Positions 1-11,445 of a stretch of 64,000 nt of DNA are shown here, piece after piece. The notes under the pieces were generated by a model. It saw only the letters and a program-made list of their open reading frames with translations. It was not told the DNA's origin and did no database searches. A program made the position numbers and the translations under genes. This stretch comes from Helicostylum pulchrum (lineage: Eukaryota > Mucoromycota > Mucoromycetes > Mucorales > Mucoraceae): NCBI GenBank assembly GCA_025677825.1, contig JAIXMO010000025.1, positions 124,001 through 188,000 of the forward strand, given 5' to 3'. How positions within the stretch are numbered: the stretch's first letter is position 1; every line of letters begins with the position of its first letter.

Positions 1-1807
1 GCTTTCAGAGTGATAGTAGATGAATCTGGAATATATTTTAAGTGCAATAATTTCCCTTGATTTGCTGCGTACTTGAGTTTAATCCCATAATTGGCGATCG
101 AGATGGAAACATTCGATTCTAGTAGTATTAGGACAGAATTTAATCACTAGCATTTTGGTGATTGAAATGTTGATTGTTGTACTTACTTTATTGACTACCC
201 CTTTAATTGGTTTCATTCACTGATAAACCAGGTCTATACCCAAACCACAAAGTAAAAACTTTTTTTTATTATAGCTTTGGCTTTTTTTTTATCTTGCCAA
301 CGGAAGCAGAAGGTGTACTATCCTCCTTCCTTTTGAATCATTTAGGCTTTTTTTAGGAAGGCGTCGAGGAAGTGGTAAAAGCGACTCTTTATTTTTCTTT
401 TTACTGGACATCGTGTATCCAACATGTTTATACGATGTACAGCATCCTTCTCTTTTTTTTCGAGTAAAAAGCCTTTGTGTCTCAAAAGGGAAGGGATCCG
501 AGGGAGTGGTGAAAGTGGTTCTTTCTTTTTTCTTTTACGGGGTACCATATAGCCAACCTGTTTTATACGAGGTACAACATCTTTTTTGAGGGTGTACCCT
601 TTGTATTTTAAAGGGGGAAATAGTAAGAGCGGATCAGCAAGTCGATAATATTCGGCTTAAGATAATATTTATTTGTCATGTTAAAAAGTCGATTGAAAAG
701 AAAAGATAATGAATAGGTAAGAAGTCAGTAAAAAACTCCTTAATTACTGATAAAATTCCAGTTTTACTGTCAAGTCTAGTATTGCGTAAATCAAGTTGGA
801 ACAACAGGATCCGCACATGTATAATAAAGACGACTAATTAATGCGTAAATACGATTACATGAAGCAAAATAGTAGTATAAATATGCCACGATGAGTATTT
901 TATCATCCGTTTTTATCACCTAGTTATATATATTTATTCCTGTTTTTTAAGAAGATTTTTTCAATTATTATATTTATGTTTTTCCGTTTTTATTTTATCC
1001 TACATTCGTACTTACAAACCAATACGGTTCTTCTTAGAGTAATGGTCATCCGTAAAGGTAAGTGAAAAGTAAGACGGAACAACTTCTTTTAATCAACCGT
1101 GTAAATTGACCGTGCATAATGACAAAGAAAGAAGATAAAATTACGCTCGCAAATGTTAACCTCAAGACGACAACGGACTGGCGTGTGGAAGTTTCCAATC
1201 CCGGATTCGACAGCCCAATGTAATGCTGAAAGTACAGGAGATGTTTTGATAAAGAAAGGATTAAGGCAAATATTTAGTTGCATTCGATGTTATGTCGCAT
1301 ACGAACTGACGCTTCTTCAAGTGTAACAAACGATTTAACTATTCAGAAAAACTAAACATGTGGAATTAACCCAAGATCTCTGCGATATTTTGAGTGCAGA
1401 CTGGCTATTTAATCCTTAAGATATTATGTATCAGTACTTCTGGCTGGTGCAATTCTTGCGAGAAAAAAAACAGGTATTAGAGGAACATTCAATTGCGTGA
1501 ATTCCTCCTGTCCTTCGGTAATTATTGGCAAGTCCCATCACGGACGCGACTGTCTAAGTGCTGCATCGATTGCGTCCTCTGGCTTATCCACTGTTCTTTT
1601 TGGTGTGGCCCCACAAAAGTATAAAGAAGAATTCAGTTCCTTTAATACTGATACCACATTTGCTACTACTGCTACTGACTTTCTGAAAACGAAACGCAGT
1701 TCAAGCAGGTCCGCTATGCGAGACATTACTTGAGGTTTATCAAGGTATTTTTTTCCCTGTTACCCTCACAGTATCATCCTTAATACAGCTGAACAGTATG
1801 GAAGAGG
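1..1807. other. Gene-poor AT-rich region
   Basis: I see no convincing gene here. Open frames are short (under 80 codons), lack recognisable motifs and overlap on opposite strands, for example around 1497-1733. The region holds homopolymer tracts, the duplicated block listed separately at about 350-625, and the start of a protein relic at 1793. It may be decayed repeat sequence. Confidence 0.6.
350..625. repeat. Imperfect tandem duplication, about 135-bp unit
   Basis: Two adjacent blocks, roughly 352-487 and 488-620, share the same order of words: a GAGGAAGTGGTAAAAG or GAGGGAGTGGTGAAAG start, a T/C-rich stretch, TATCCAAC or TAGCCAAC, TTTATACGATGTACA or TTTATACGAGGTACA, and a CCTTTGT...AAAGGG end. 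A third partial start (AGTAAGAGCGGATC) follows at about 630. The blocks contain indels and substitutions, so the duplication is old. No coding function is evident. Confidence 0.6.
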
Positions 1808-1921
1808 CTCTTTGGAGAAGTAGCCCTTGCCGTAATAAGAAATGGAAAGAATGCAACTCTCGACTTCGAAAAAGTAAAAGAGATTAATGAAATGACGAGA
1901 ACTGGATCAGTTACAAGATAG
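1793..1921 (+). pseudogene. Relic of an unknown protein, paralogous to the ORF at 7900-8247
   Basis: A 42-codon open stretch without a start codon, bounded by an upstream in-frame TGA and ending at TAG 1919-1921. Its translation contains LFGEVALAVIRNG and LDFEKVKEI. This aligns with LFREVAQQLIING and LNFEKVKKS in the minus-strand ORF at 7900-8247, with the same spacing and a TVW word upstream in both. The two are therefore fragments of one dispersed family. I do not recognise the function. Confidence 0.45.
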
Positions 1922-2453
1922 TCTTAATAGCCAGTTAACAGACTCGTCCACGCAAAAATGAGAAAGAAGATCATTAAAACATTTTATAAAAAAACAGAGC
2001 AACATATTAATAGTTATTACATATTGTTGGTGCCCTCTCTTAAGCACCAAATAAAAATAAAAAAAAAAAGTGCACTCAGGCTGTCTATTTTTTAATTTAT
2101 GCAAAAAGTAACTCGCATTAATAAATACCTTCGTGCTTGTATTTAATCACTTTTGCAATTAATAAGTGAAAGGTAAGCAATATCTATACTAAAAAAAATA
2201 ACTACAAACGGTTACCTTGCTCCAATTTCGACTTTTGGTTACACTTACCCCAATCGTCTTTAGGAGGGTTCTGCTAAGAACCATTACGTAAATGTGACCA
2301 ATATATATCTGTGTGTGATTGGACACGTATTTGAAGAAAAAAAAAAGCATTTGAAAAGTATACACAACTGTCACGTGTAGGAACAGATGGTCTAATTGTG
2401 ATCCATTTTTTTTTTCTTTCTTCTTTTCTTCTTTTATCCTTTTTATTATTATA
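1922..2453. other. Intergenic, upstream of the Rab18 gene
   Basis: AT-rich sequence with poly-A and poly-T stretches. A T/C-rich tract (TTCTTTCTTCTTTTCTTC) at about 2414-2445 lies just upstream of the Rab18 ATG and looks like 5' leader or promoter-proximal pyrimidine sequence. No other feature is seen. Confidence 0.5.
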
Positions 2454-3331
2454 ATGTCCCAACAAATCCCTACTTTAAAGCTATTACTTATTGGTAATTC
2501 AAACGTTGGTAAAAGTTCTTTACTTTTACGGTTTACAGATGACACCTTTTTACCTCAAGAAGAAGTATCTGCCACTATTGGTAAAATTATACAGACAAAA
2601 CAAAACAAAAAGAGCTTTATATTTATACAAGTTATTATAGGTGTCGATTTTAAAGTTAGTATGATGGAAGTGAATGGTGAAATGTACAAGTTAACTATTT
2701 GGGTAAAGTTATTTTTTCTTTTTTTCTTTTTTTTTTTAAAAAAAAAAAGTTTAGTTTGTATTGAATATGTGTGTATATATATATAGGATACAGCTGGTCA
2801 AGAAAGATTTCGTACCTTGACTTCATCATATTATAGAGGAGCACAAGGTGTAATTTTGGGTAAGAGGGGGTAAAAATATGTAATTATAAAATGTATAAAA
2901 AGCTAATAAATGTATAGTTTATGATGTTAGTAATAGAGACACCTTTGACGCATTAAATACTTGGTGGAATGAAGTGAATACATACTGCTCTAGTCCAGAT
3001 GTAGTAAAGATGATTGTTGGCAACAAAGTAGATAAAGAAAGCTCTAGAGTCGTATCGTATGAAGAGGGAGCAAACTTTGCAAGAAAACTATCCACATTAT
3101 TTGTCGAATGTAGTGCAAAGACAAAGGTTGGTGTCAAACAAGCGTTTGAGGAATTAGTTGAAAAGGTAATATTGTGTATAAATATATAAAAAAAAAGAAT
3201 GTACAAGTATTTAATGTTGTCAATAGATTATTGAAACACCTAGTTTATGGCAAAAAGATGCCACGCCTAATTCTACTGTTAGAATGACCGATGATAATAA
3301 TAAACAAAATAGTGATTCGTGTGCTTGTTAA
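2454..3331 (+). CDS. RAB18: Rab18-type small GTPase
   Basis: A Ras-superfamily GTPase that controls vesicle, ER or lipid-droplet membrane traffic by GTP-dependent effector recruitment. Five exons (2454..2580, 2641..2702, 2787..2859, 2918..3165, 3227..3331) give 204 residues, the usual Rab length. All nucleotide motifs are present: P-loop GNSNVGKSS near residue 15, switch I ATIGVDF, switch [20 protein letters not shown] for base recognition, and SAKT. The TDDTF word, [14 protein letters not shown] and FEELVEKIIETP are characteristic of Rab18 rather than Rab1, Rab8 or Rab11. The C-terminus is CAC, a double-cysteine geranylgeranylation signal, so the protein should be membrane-anchored. The exon junctions restore an uninterrupted family alignment. 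The gene converges on the UBR7-like gene, with 69 bp between stop codons. Confidence 0.95.
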
Positions 3332-3400
3332 AACTTTTAAATACAAACATTATACATTAAACAATTAATAAAGACTATTTTTAATCCTTTTTCAATTTTA

Positions 3401-5078
3401 TTATTGATCATCACGTCGTCTAGCCTAATGAAAAAGAGATAAATTAACAAACAGGTATTTTAAACAAGCAGGTTTTAATTACAACTTACTTCGAAAAAGT
3501 CATCAATATCTTGTTTGGTAACAGTTTTTCCCGAATCTTTGAAAGATTCCAAATAAGACTTGATATCATGTGACAACTTTTTTTATATGCCATTAAAGTT
3601 TCTAAAGCTTGAACTCTATCTACCCGTTGAAGCTGTTCCATACCAACTTCTAATAGTGATTTACCAGCATCTTCATCCTCTTCTGGTTCATACGTCTTTT
3701 CTTCTGCAAATAAATATTCCACATTGTTGCTTTTATAATCTTGCGCACACTTTTTTTTTATTTGTTTTGTTAGTATAATATCTAACCAATAGAAATAACA
3801 TGTTGTTTTTACCTTTAAACATTTGCATAATCCTTGACGCCATCCATCCTGTAAGAATATTTCAATATGATCATATTTGGGTAGTAATGATACATCAACT
3901 TTTTTTTTTATGTATATAGACCTTAGCATGAATGTTTATCAATACATATCTATAAAACTCGCTTACCATTTTGACATCCCTCATCACTCTTTACTTTTTT
4001 AAACGTATTAGCAATAATCACTTGTGGTTGTTCCCCTTCAAGTTTTCTCTTTTCACCGCAAGATGGTGATGGTATATCAGTGACAACTAACTCTTTGTTT
4101 ACAGGTTTTTCTTCGTTTGCAGTTTTTTCTTCATCTGTGGTCTTTTCTTCACTTGTAGTTTGTTTGTCGTCTGTAATATTTTCTTCATTTTTAGTCTTTT
4201 CTTCGATAGTTATTTGATCTTCTGTTGCATCAACTACAATTTGACTTGAAGGTAATATCCATTTTGAGATCGTTTCCTTTCCATTCGATAAACCAAAACT
4301 AAACCTTTCATCTTTTCCATTGATCAAAAATGGATACTTTTTGGTGCAGTCTCGACAAACATAGCAATCGAAATCATCAATTACTTCCGGAATCTATATA
4401 AACGCGTAAAAGCAATTATTAGTAACGACGCGTTTTTTTTTTCTTTTGGTTTTTATTTACATTTCCAATACAGTTTTCATGGAACCAATCTTCACAAGTA
4501 ACACACTATTTAAATTATAAATACATGTATGTACTCTAGATATATCAACTATATTACCTGATACATGGTACCTTCTTCTTTCTCAGGATCGTAATGTTGA
4601 TCGCATCTATTTATTTATTTTTAAAAAAAAGAGAGACGTTAGTACAAGTGATATATATATATATATAATAAACTCTGTCTAACCTGCAATATCTTCCTTC
4701 AAAATTATGGTTGTACGTATTTTTATCGTTAGACGTAATAATTTTTTTAGCAGGAATCATTAAAGAACAACAATGTCCTTCAAATTTGCCAGGTAAACCA
4801 CAATCGCAACGAAACTCACGTTTAGGAAACAATTCAAATAAATCGTGACTGGAATGACAAGCAATAGAACAGCTATAACACATGCCAGCTGGTTCTTTTG
4901 AATCACTATCTGTACATGTCTTGCACGCATAAAGTGGTTGTCGAATATATCCTAATGGAAACGTGCACTTTTCAAATTTGCCGGGTAATACAGAATGAGC
5001 CTCTTTTTCTAATAGCTCTTGACCTTCAATATAGTCTAAGGCTGTTACTGTATTCTTGTCTTCTTCAATGCCTGTCAT
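3401..5078 (-). CDS. UBR7: UBR7-like N-recognin (UBR box + PHD), frameshifted as written
   Basis: Probable E3 ubiquitin ligase or histone-reading protein of the UBR7/Mlo2 family. Exons on the complement: 4684..5078, 4558..4606, 4461..4505, 3967..4393, 3813..3898, 3490..3749 and 3401..3424. Residues about 35-110 form a Cys/His-rich UBR box (CKTC, CYSC, CHSSHDLFELF, FRCDCG). Residues about 125-200 form a PHD-like domain (CDQHYDP, CVTCEDWFHENCIG, CYVCRDC). A Glu/Lys/Thr-rich repeat of EEKT-type words follows, then the conserved C-terminal part (GWRQGLCKC, RVQALE, EARRRDDQ). The last large exon contains a frame break at the 7-T tract 3578-3584: the upstream part and the downstream part (LSHDIKSYLESF) are both family-like but in different frames. 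This may be a homopolymer sequencing error or a real lesion. The start is the ATG at 5078. Confidence 0.88.
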
Positions 5079-5201
5079 GATCAAAGTATGTATATTTTGT
5101 AAAAGATATAAAAGAGAAGAAAAAATGTTTTTACATTCAGCATAAAAAAAAAAGCTTAAACCGGTACTTTAAATAAGTGATCATCATATACTTTTTGTTT
5201 A

Positions 5202-5202
<1 letters not shown>

Positions 5203-5235
<33 letters not shown>
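5203..5235. repeat. (CT)n microsatellite
   Basis: About 16 uninterrupted CT dinucleotides lie in the short gap between the Rgd1-like stop (5265, minus strand) and the UBR7-like start (5078, minus strand). On the coding strand this is a GA repeat within the Rgd1 3' region or the UBR7 promoter. Confidence 0.9.
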
Positions 5236-5239
<4 letters not shown>

Positions 5240-5264
5240 ATATTAAGTATAGTTATTTATTGTT

Positions 5265-7507
5265 TTATTCGTCTTCAAAAATCTCTGCATAATTCTCTAG
5301 AATGGTTTGAACTACTTTTGCTTGAAGTTGAGATTCAGCAATACGTTGGTTATCATGTACAGCAATCATTTGAGCTTGAGAACCTGATTCACTACTCATC
5401 AAAGTCAATCCAAATATAGTTGCCAAATTAGCTGCACCCATCTTGTTAAATCGTTGATAGGATTGTACTCTAATTTGAATATATAAGCTGTATGAACATA
5501 ATTTTCTGAGTAAAAAACTTACTTGTGAAGATGGCACATTAAATACTTTAATGTAGCGTAATGAGCATCAGATAATTCGTTAATAACAGTATGTAAACCA
5601 ATAACTCTTGTTCTATCATCAGGTAATTCTATTTAAAATAAAAAAAATTAAGTCTGCATATTATTATACTCTAAAAAAAAAGGACAAACTTACTAGCTGC
5701 TTCCAAAAATTGATGATAAGAAGCAGAAGGGAATAAAGGATCAGGTAATTCTCTAAACCAAAGTTTAAGTACGCTCGTAACATTATTAATATCAGATAAA
5801 TCTTCTTCTGAAATGGGATTTGGATCGCTATTTTCAAACTTGACTTTGATCTTTTGAATTCTACTACTTATACCAGATATACGATAAATACCAACTGAAC
5901 TTAACGCGTACTGCTCTACCACGGTAGCACATCGTTTCAAGATATCAGGTACCATATCTTCGGACATTTCTGCTTGTTGTTCCAAGTGAACACCAAATAC
6001 TTTATTATTACTATAGTTTGCATTCGTTGATAACTATATATATAAAATTAGATATAAAAATAATTGAAGAGGGAGGGGTCTTTTTTTATATGTACTTACC
6101 ATATGCTCTTGGGGAATAATTTCATTCTTTTGAATCTTTCCACTTCTTTCAGTACATAACCTAACAAATTCTATCCAATCTGCATCCTTGTCGATTTTAG
6201 TAATTAACCCTCGTAAGCCATTTCCTTGATCGTTATCAAGAGCTAATCCATCTTCTGTCAGAGCTTGTTCATAGGTATATGAATAACTAGCTAATTGGTA
6301 TCTAAGGGCTACACTACATTCATCATCCACTGCTTTTAAATCCTATAAAAACTGTCAAAATATATTGTTTCTCTCTCTCTCCTCTCTTTTATGTATATAT
6401 ATATATATATTATTACCTTGAGTACTTTTGGTAAATGAGATTCATAATATTCTGCATGAGTTTGAATAGTCTTTTTTTGTTGTGATTTATATTGAGCATC
6501 TGCAGCATCCATTTTATTTCTGCAATCTACTTCAGTTTTATCAAGCTATATTGTAATAAAAAAAAGTTAAAAAAAAAAGTTAAAAAAAAAGTAACAAAGT
6601 AAAGTCTCTGTGTGTGTTTGTGTATTACTTGAGCTGGTGTTCTACTTGATCGAAATAAGTTCTTTTTAGTAGGTTGTGTAGGTTCTTGATTTCTCTGTGA
6701 TACAGCTCTACCCCATTCCTCATTTGAATTTTCAAACTTTTGTTTACTCTAATATAATATATATATATGTATTAATAAAATTCCGTTGAATGATTTATTT
6801 TAAAACTCTACTTTTTCCAATAATAAATCAGAATCGGATACTAATTTTTCATAATGCATACCTGCATCTTTAATCTAATTTTTATGTGTAAGTATGCCTT
6901 TTTTTTTTAAAAAAAAAATATGTGTATTACCTTTTTTCTATCTTTTTCAATATTTCTACCTAAAGATAATAAATCTTCTGCAGAATCAGAAATAGATGCA
7001 GCAAATTTAATTCTTTGATTTCCAATATTTTCGTGTACTTTTAACATGGATATCCAAACATCTCCAAATGTCCTATATGGATACAAGTATTAAAAACACG
7101 ATTCCTTTTTGGTATATCTCGTATTACCCTGATTTAGGATGTGCCTTGTCAAAAGCTTCAGCCGTCGCCTGCGCTACTTTAACCATGTCTCTACCATAAC
7201 TTTCTTCCAAAAATGCTCTCTTTTTTAAAAACGTTGAAATATCCTTTTGCTGTATGTGTCAGATTTAAAATATATATGTATATATATAAGCATGTGTTTA
7301 TATCAAATTACCTTGGTCATTTGTGAATCTCCTTTGACCTTTTCTAACAGGGCATGTAATCCACCCTATTGTATTATTGTTTTAATATAAATATTTATAC
7401 ATAAAACATACACATATACATACCTCTAATTCTGCCATTTGTGTAATTAAATCATTTGGCAAGTAACTAGCTTCCGTAAAAGTAGTTGAATTATCTACTG
7501 TCATCAT
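5265..7507 (-). CDS. RGD1: Rgd1-like F-BAR and RhoGAP protein
   Basis: GTPase-activating protein for Rho-family GTPases, linking curved plasma membrane to actin and cell-wall signalling at growth sites. Eleven exons on the complement (7424..7507, 7312..7365, 7128..7249, 6931..7072, 6812..6874, 6629..6748, 6417..6545, 6100..6342, 5694..6033, 5523..5628, 5265..5469) give 535 residues in frame. Residues about 10-270 are an F-BAR module (GGLHALLEKVKGDSQMTKQK, FLKKRAFLEESYGRDM, TFGDVW). Residues about 335-525 are RhoGAP, with the arginine finger in GIYRISG, then LPDPLFP and the conserved Asn in MGAANLATIFG. This domain order and size match yeast Rgd1. All introns are 46-83 nt. The double ATG at 7507 gives the start. 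Confidence 0.93.
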
Positions 7508-7798
7508 TTTATCGATTACAAGTATAAAGAAAAAGAAAAAAAAGAAAAAAAAAGCTCCGTAAAAAAAAGAACGAAAAATAAGGAGAAATATCCCAGACTA
7601 CGTTTAACATTGGTTTGTATGCATGATATTGTATCACAATAACAAAAATTGCCATTTATACTCTGACCTCATAATATCAAAAAAACAGTCTCAAATTACT
7701 TGTATTTTATCAAAATTACCACATTGCGTGCTGATTTATTTTTTAAGAGGAGTAGTCTGGCTCAACAAGAGTCCAAATGCCTAATCCCTTATATTACA

Positions 7799-7832
<34 letters not shown>

Positions 7833-7899
7833 GATGATTCAATCCTCTTTAAACCGTATATTTTATTAAGAACATCATTAATCTATTGATGATAACTTT
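7508..7899. other. Intergenic with a long poly-T tract
   Basis: Region upstream of the Rgd1-like gene. The only marked feature is an uninterrupted run of about 31 T at 7801-7831. No gene is seen. Confidence 0.6.
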
Positions 7900-8247
7900 T
7901 TAAAATGCAAAAAATTGACTGGAAAAAAAGTGTGAAAGCTCTTGAACATTTTCCCCCGCTTTAATTTTCAACTTTTCTTCTTCTTTAAACAAAGCGCGTA
8001 TCTTATCAAAGATAAGTCTTGTTGTAGATTCGAATTTACATAGACTATCGCTTTTTTTGACTTTTTCGAAATTCAAAAAGCCATTTTCTCCGTTGATTAT
8101 TAATTGCTGTGCCACTTCTCTAAACAGCAAAGACGCAGTTTTCTCTTTAGAGCTGCTCTGAGCAACAACATCTTGGTCAGAAAATGTCCAAACGGTTGAG
8201 GGTTGTAGTTGAATATTGAAACGGGAAGACAACGATGCCCTACACAT
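7900..8247 (-). pseudogene. Unknown ORF, 115 codons, likely relic of a dispersed family
   Basis: An ATG-to-stop frame on the minus strand with coding-like composition, including STVWTFSDQDVVAQ, LLFREVAQQLIINGENG, LNFEKVKKSD and a charged helical C-terminal half. The relic at 1793-1921 is its paralogue, which shows the frame was once selected. I recognise no domain. It could be the N-terminal piece of a longer protein whose remainder is lost, since a non-overlapping open frame on the other strand starts at 8255. Functional status is unclear. Confidence 0.4.
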
Positions 8248-8254
8248 CGTGTAG

Positions 8255-8541
8255 GTAGTATCAGCTGCTTCTAATACAAGTATAGGCGATCAGGCCCAAT
8301 TATCAGTAGCACTCTTAAATGAGATTGATAATTTAAAAGTTGAAGATGAAGAAGACGAGGAAGAAGACGGAAAAGAAGAAGATGACGTAGAAGAATTAAC
8401 AGAGGACGACTCCAGGTACATAGTTGAATATCCCAAGAAAAGAAAGTACAAATTGATTGAAACTAGTGAACAAGATGACAGTACGTCTCTTCCCCCCTCC
8501 CTACTCGTTGATGTCTTTAGAAAGACGAAAACCGAATAATG
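8255..8541 (+). pseudogene. Acidic open frame without a start, unknown relic
   Basis: Open from just after an in-frame TAG to the TAA at 8539-8541. The translation is strongly biased: a D/E-rich segment (VEDEEDEEEDGKEEDD), then SRYIVEYPKKRKYKLIE, which looks like an acidic linker followed by a basic, possibly nuclear-localising patch. There is no ATG near its beginning, so it may be an internal exon or a remnant of a transposon-borne or dispersed gene. A second frame (8457-8837) overlaps it and is not obviously coding. Confidence 0.3.
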
Positions 8542-8837
8542 TACTCTTTTTTCCTTTACTCTTTACTTCGCTGTGTTCTTTTAATAAATATCTACTACTA
8601 TTCGAAATATTCCATAAAATTTGTTTACCTAACACTTACTCGTATTGCCATACAACTGAAGATTTCGGTATCTCCCGAATACCTTCTCATGTAAAGGCTG
8701 ATCATTTAATGGAGTGTTATGATACAAACACCTACTCTAAATCAAAATATCTACATCTGCAAAAAAAATTTAGACGTCTTGAACCTACTCATTATTTTGG
8801 ACTGACAGATGAATCCAGTTCGACCCAAAGAGGATGA

Positions 8838-10403
8838 TTATTTTGAGTTTGTTTTTGGACCAAACATCAGAGTGATTTCATTTTAGCATCATCATTTCTA
8901 TGTTTGGTTGGTGCTGCATACACACACACACGCACAAAACTACCTCTTTTCTATTCCCCCCTTTTTTTTTATTAAACCCAACGCTTTGAACAATCAAGCC
9001 AACTGTCTTTGTACATATAATATATACCAACTACTTTTTTTTAAAAAGAAAGGGGTTGCAAAGAAACCCTTTCCACTTGATCATGGGAATATGCAAGTAA
9101 ATTAATAAACAAAAAAACAAAAAAACAAAAAAAGTTAACACGCCGCGTATATAAAGAGGGCGTAAAAAAATCCTTTTTTTCCTTTTATTTTTTCTTTATC
9201 TTTTCTGTATTATCCTTGTGTCGGGCAGGTGTCATTAATTCTGTTATACAGGAATTTACTCGTTTGGTGGTAATAAGAGGTACTCGTTTTGACTTGGCGC
9301 TACACTAGTTACAAAAGATTCGTCGAAGCTAGCACACACTTTTTTATTTTTAAGGAAAGTGGATTGGCATCGTAGTAAAATGGTGAGAGAATTTGTCGCA
9401 ACACCTTGGGCTCACATTTTCTGGTTTTCCGGAGACGTAATTTACCTCACACTTGTTAGTACTGATGGATAAGAGTCTACTACGCTGGGATTACTCTATT
9501 GAAATCAGCCATAGTGGCCATCTTCGAGCTTGTAAACATATTCTTGCGCTACGTGACATTTGTCTTAAAGCTTCTTCTTGTCCTTCCAGTTGATTCCTGT
9601 TGCGGTTCTGGAGTCTAGGTAAAAAACCCTTCTGTCGCTTATTCCATCTAGACAGTCGGGTGGGGGCAGTCGAGCACACATTTTATATGTATCATCTATT
9701 GGATTATGTTGGTTAACTTTAGATGAATGATATAACTTGGCCACAGGGGGTTGTATTTATTCATTACGAGCACACACTTTTTGGGTCTTGAAAGAGTTTC
9801 CACCTTCTCGTGGTAAGACCTGTTAACCAAATATTGTTATATTTGGAAACTGAGAGAAACTCATTTTTTTTATTAAATAAAACTGTTCTTTTTTAACCAG
9901 TATTCATCTTTTTTTTTGTAAGTAAACATAGTACTGTTAAATAGTACGTAAATATGATATATTTATGATGTAAAATCAAACAAGTATTATTATGAGTAAA
10001 AAATACTTATCTCTTTATTAAAAAAAAAAAAAAGGAAAAAAAGGTATATTTTTAAAAGGAAAGAGTCAGACTGTATATGATAAGTTATTAAAAATAGTTA
10101 ATCAACTCATCATCAACTAGGAACTACCGAGGTAGAAACATAAGAGGCTTCAGAGAGACACTTTATAGAGCCCAAATAAAGCTTTCATCATTCTCTTAGA
10201 GAAATGGATTCTGATATCCGGGGTTCATACCGAAATTAGCTGTTCTAGTACGCTGCTCCCAAAGAGGGTGTTAAACCCTCTTCTTCACAAACTATAGGAA
10301 CGAAGGATGGGGGGACAAATCAACTACAACTCTAGTCTTGTACTCTCCTCGAAAGCCAATAAAATATTACGAAACAATGAGAGCCCCTCGTTGCTCATAT
10401 TAA
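8838..10403. other. Gene-poor region with TATA-like site and possible relics
   Basis: No intact gene is seen. It contains CA repeats at about 8920-8936, three AAAAAC-type units at about 9107-9131, a TATATAAAG element at about 9149-9157 with nothing convincing downstream, and a minus-strand stretch around 9500-9680. In one frame that stretch reads LDGIS, YLDSRTATGINW and KLEDGHYG with a stop in between. It looks like decayed coding sequence, but I cannot name it. Confidence 0.4.
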
Positions 10404-10849
10404 AACCAAACACATTTTAAACGCGGACTATCACAAGAAAAAGAAAAAGCACCAGAATATGAAGATGACCTTGAGGGAATTAGCTCACAAGAAGGTATTT
10501 TTGATTTGGAAAAAATCGAATATGTCTCAACATCTAGTCTCAAAGTTCCTCAATTAAGTGCCTCACAACCGCAAGAAACTTCATATTTGACAGTTTCCGA
10601 AACTATCTTATCATCTTGCAACTCATTGTGTGAAGATGAACGAACTAAAGAAGACCGAATTATGCTGTTGAAAGTAGGGCGATGGATGCCTATTATTTAC
10701 GAGTTTGATAATAGACAATTCGGTGTCTTGAAAAATGCTGCTGATGCCAGGTATTTTTTACCTCGGTAAAGCCACCATTTGGTACATGGACATATCCTCG
10801 TGCTGATGACGGACATCAGTGCAGTGGTAAATCGAAAGAAGAAATAAGT
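10404..10849 (+). pseudogene. Unknown protein fragment, possibly two exons
   Basis: An open frame with no initiating ATG at its 5' end runs from after TAA 10401-10403 to TAA 10767-10769. It contains acidic (EYEDDLEGISSQEG) and serine/threonine-rich segments, then KVGRWMPIIYEFDNRQFGVL, which has globular-protein composition. A donor (AG then GTATTT) at about 10749 and an acceptor (GTGCAG) at about 10827 would extend it with a short lysine-rich tail ending near 10849. I recognise no family. It is probably the 3' remainder of a larger gene. Confidence 0.35.
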
Positions 10850-11445
10850 ATTAAATAATTAAAACAATCCAGGTGATTTACTTACATCTAGTGTTATTTT
10901 GTGTAAGTACTGACTGACATCTTTTTAAGCCTTGCTGCTAATTCTTTAAAACGTACGTGTTGGTGTCAAGCCCTTAAACAATATGAATGAACTTTTACTT
11001 GGAGAAAAGGTAAACCAATCACAGACTACCTATGCAAGTTTAACAAACTTTCTACTTACATAATGTGCAGGGCGTCGTCGTCTTCTTTGTTTCAACCTTC
11101 AATAAGGTTATTGTAATACCAATTAGAAAGAATGCTTCATTCGGCTTGAAAAAAAAAATGAAAGCTATTGCGGAAAATGACAAGAGTTCGGTTCAGATAA
11201 CAGAACCATTCTAGATAGTGTAATTTCCCATTGTTTGAGAGAAAGTAAAAAAGTTGAAAATGCTAATCTTAATAGCCCAATTGGTGGGACTTAATAAATA
11301 ATATTTTTATCAATAAGAATGACTTGTTTTTTTCTGTGCTGTAAATAAATTAAGGGAGGAAAAAAAGCTTCTCTCCCAAAGTATTAAAAAAAAAATAATC
11401 ATGTAAAGCCCATAAGTATATATAATACGTTATTTTTTTATTTTT
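10850..11445. other. Intergenic with a possible two-exon micro-ORF
   Basis: A candidate small frame starts at an ATG near 10983 (MNELLLGEK), reaches a GTAAACC donor and may resume after TGTGCAG near 11069 with GVVVFFVSTFNKVIVIPIRK, ending at TAG about 11215. It has no recognised homologue and may belong to the same decayed locus as 10404-10849. The rest is AT-rich spacer 3' of the Bfa1-like gene. Confidence 0.3.

Noticed and set aside
1497..1733. 78-codon frame with an overlapping 62-codon antisense frame
   Set aside because: No recognisable motif; the two frames overlap almost completely and neither has splice or paralogue support.
3578..3624. 47-nt alternative intron that would restore the UBR7 frame
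   Set aside because: It would remove the conserved RVQALE segment, which aligns with animal UBR7, so a homopolymer indel is more likely.
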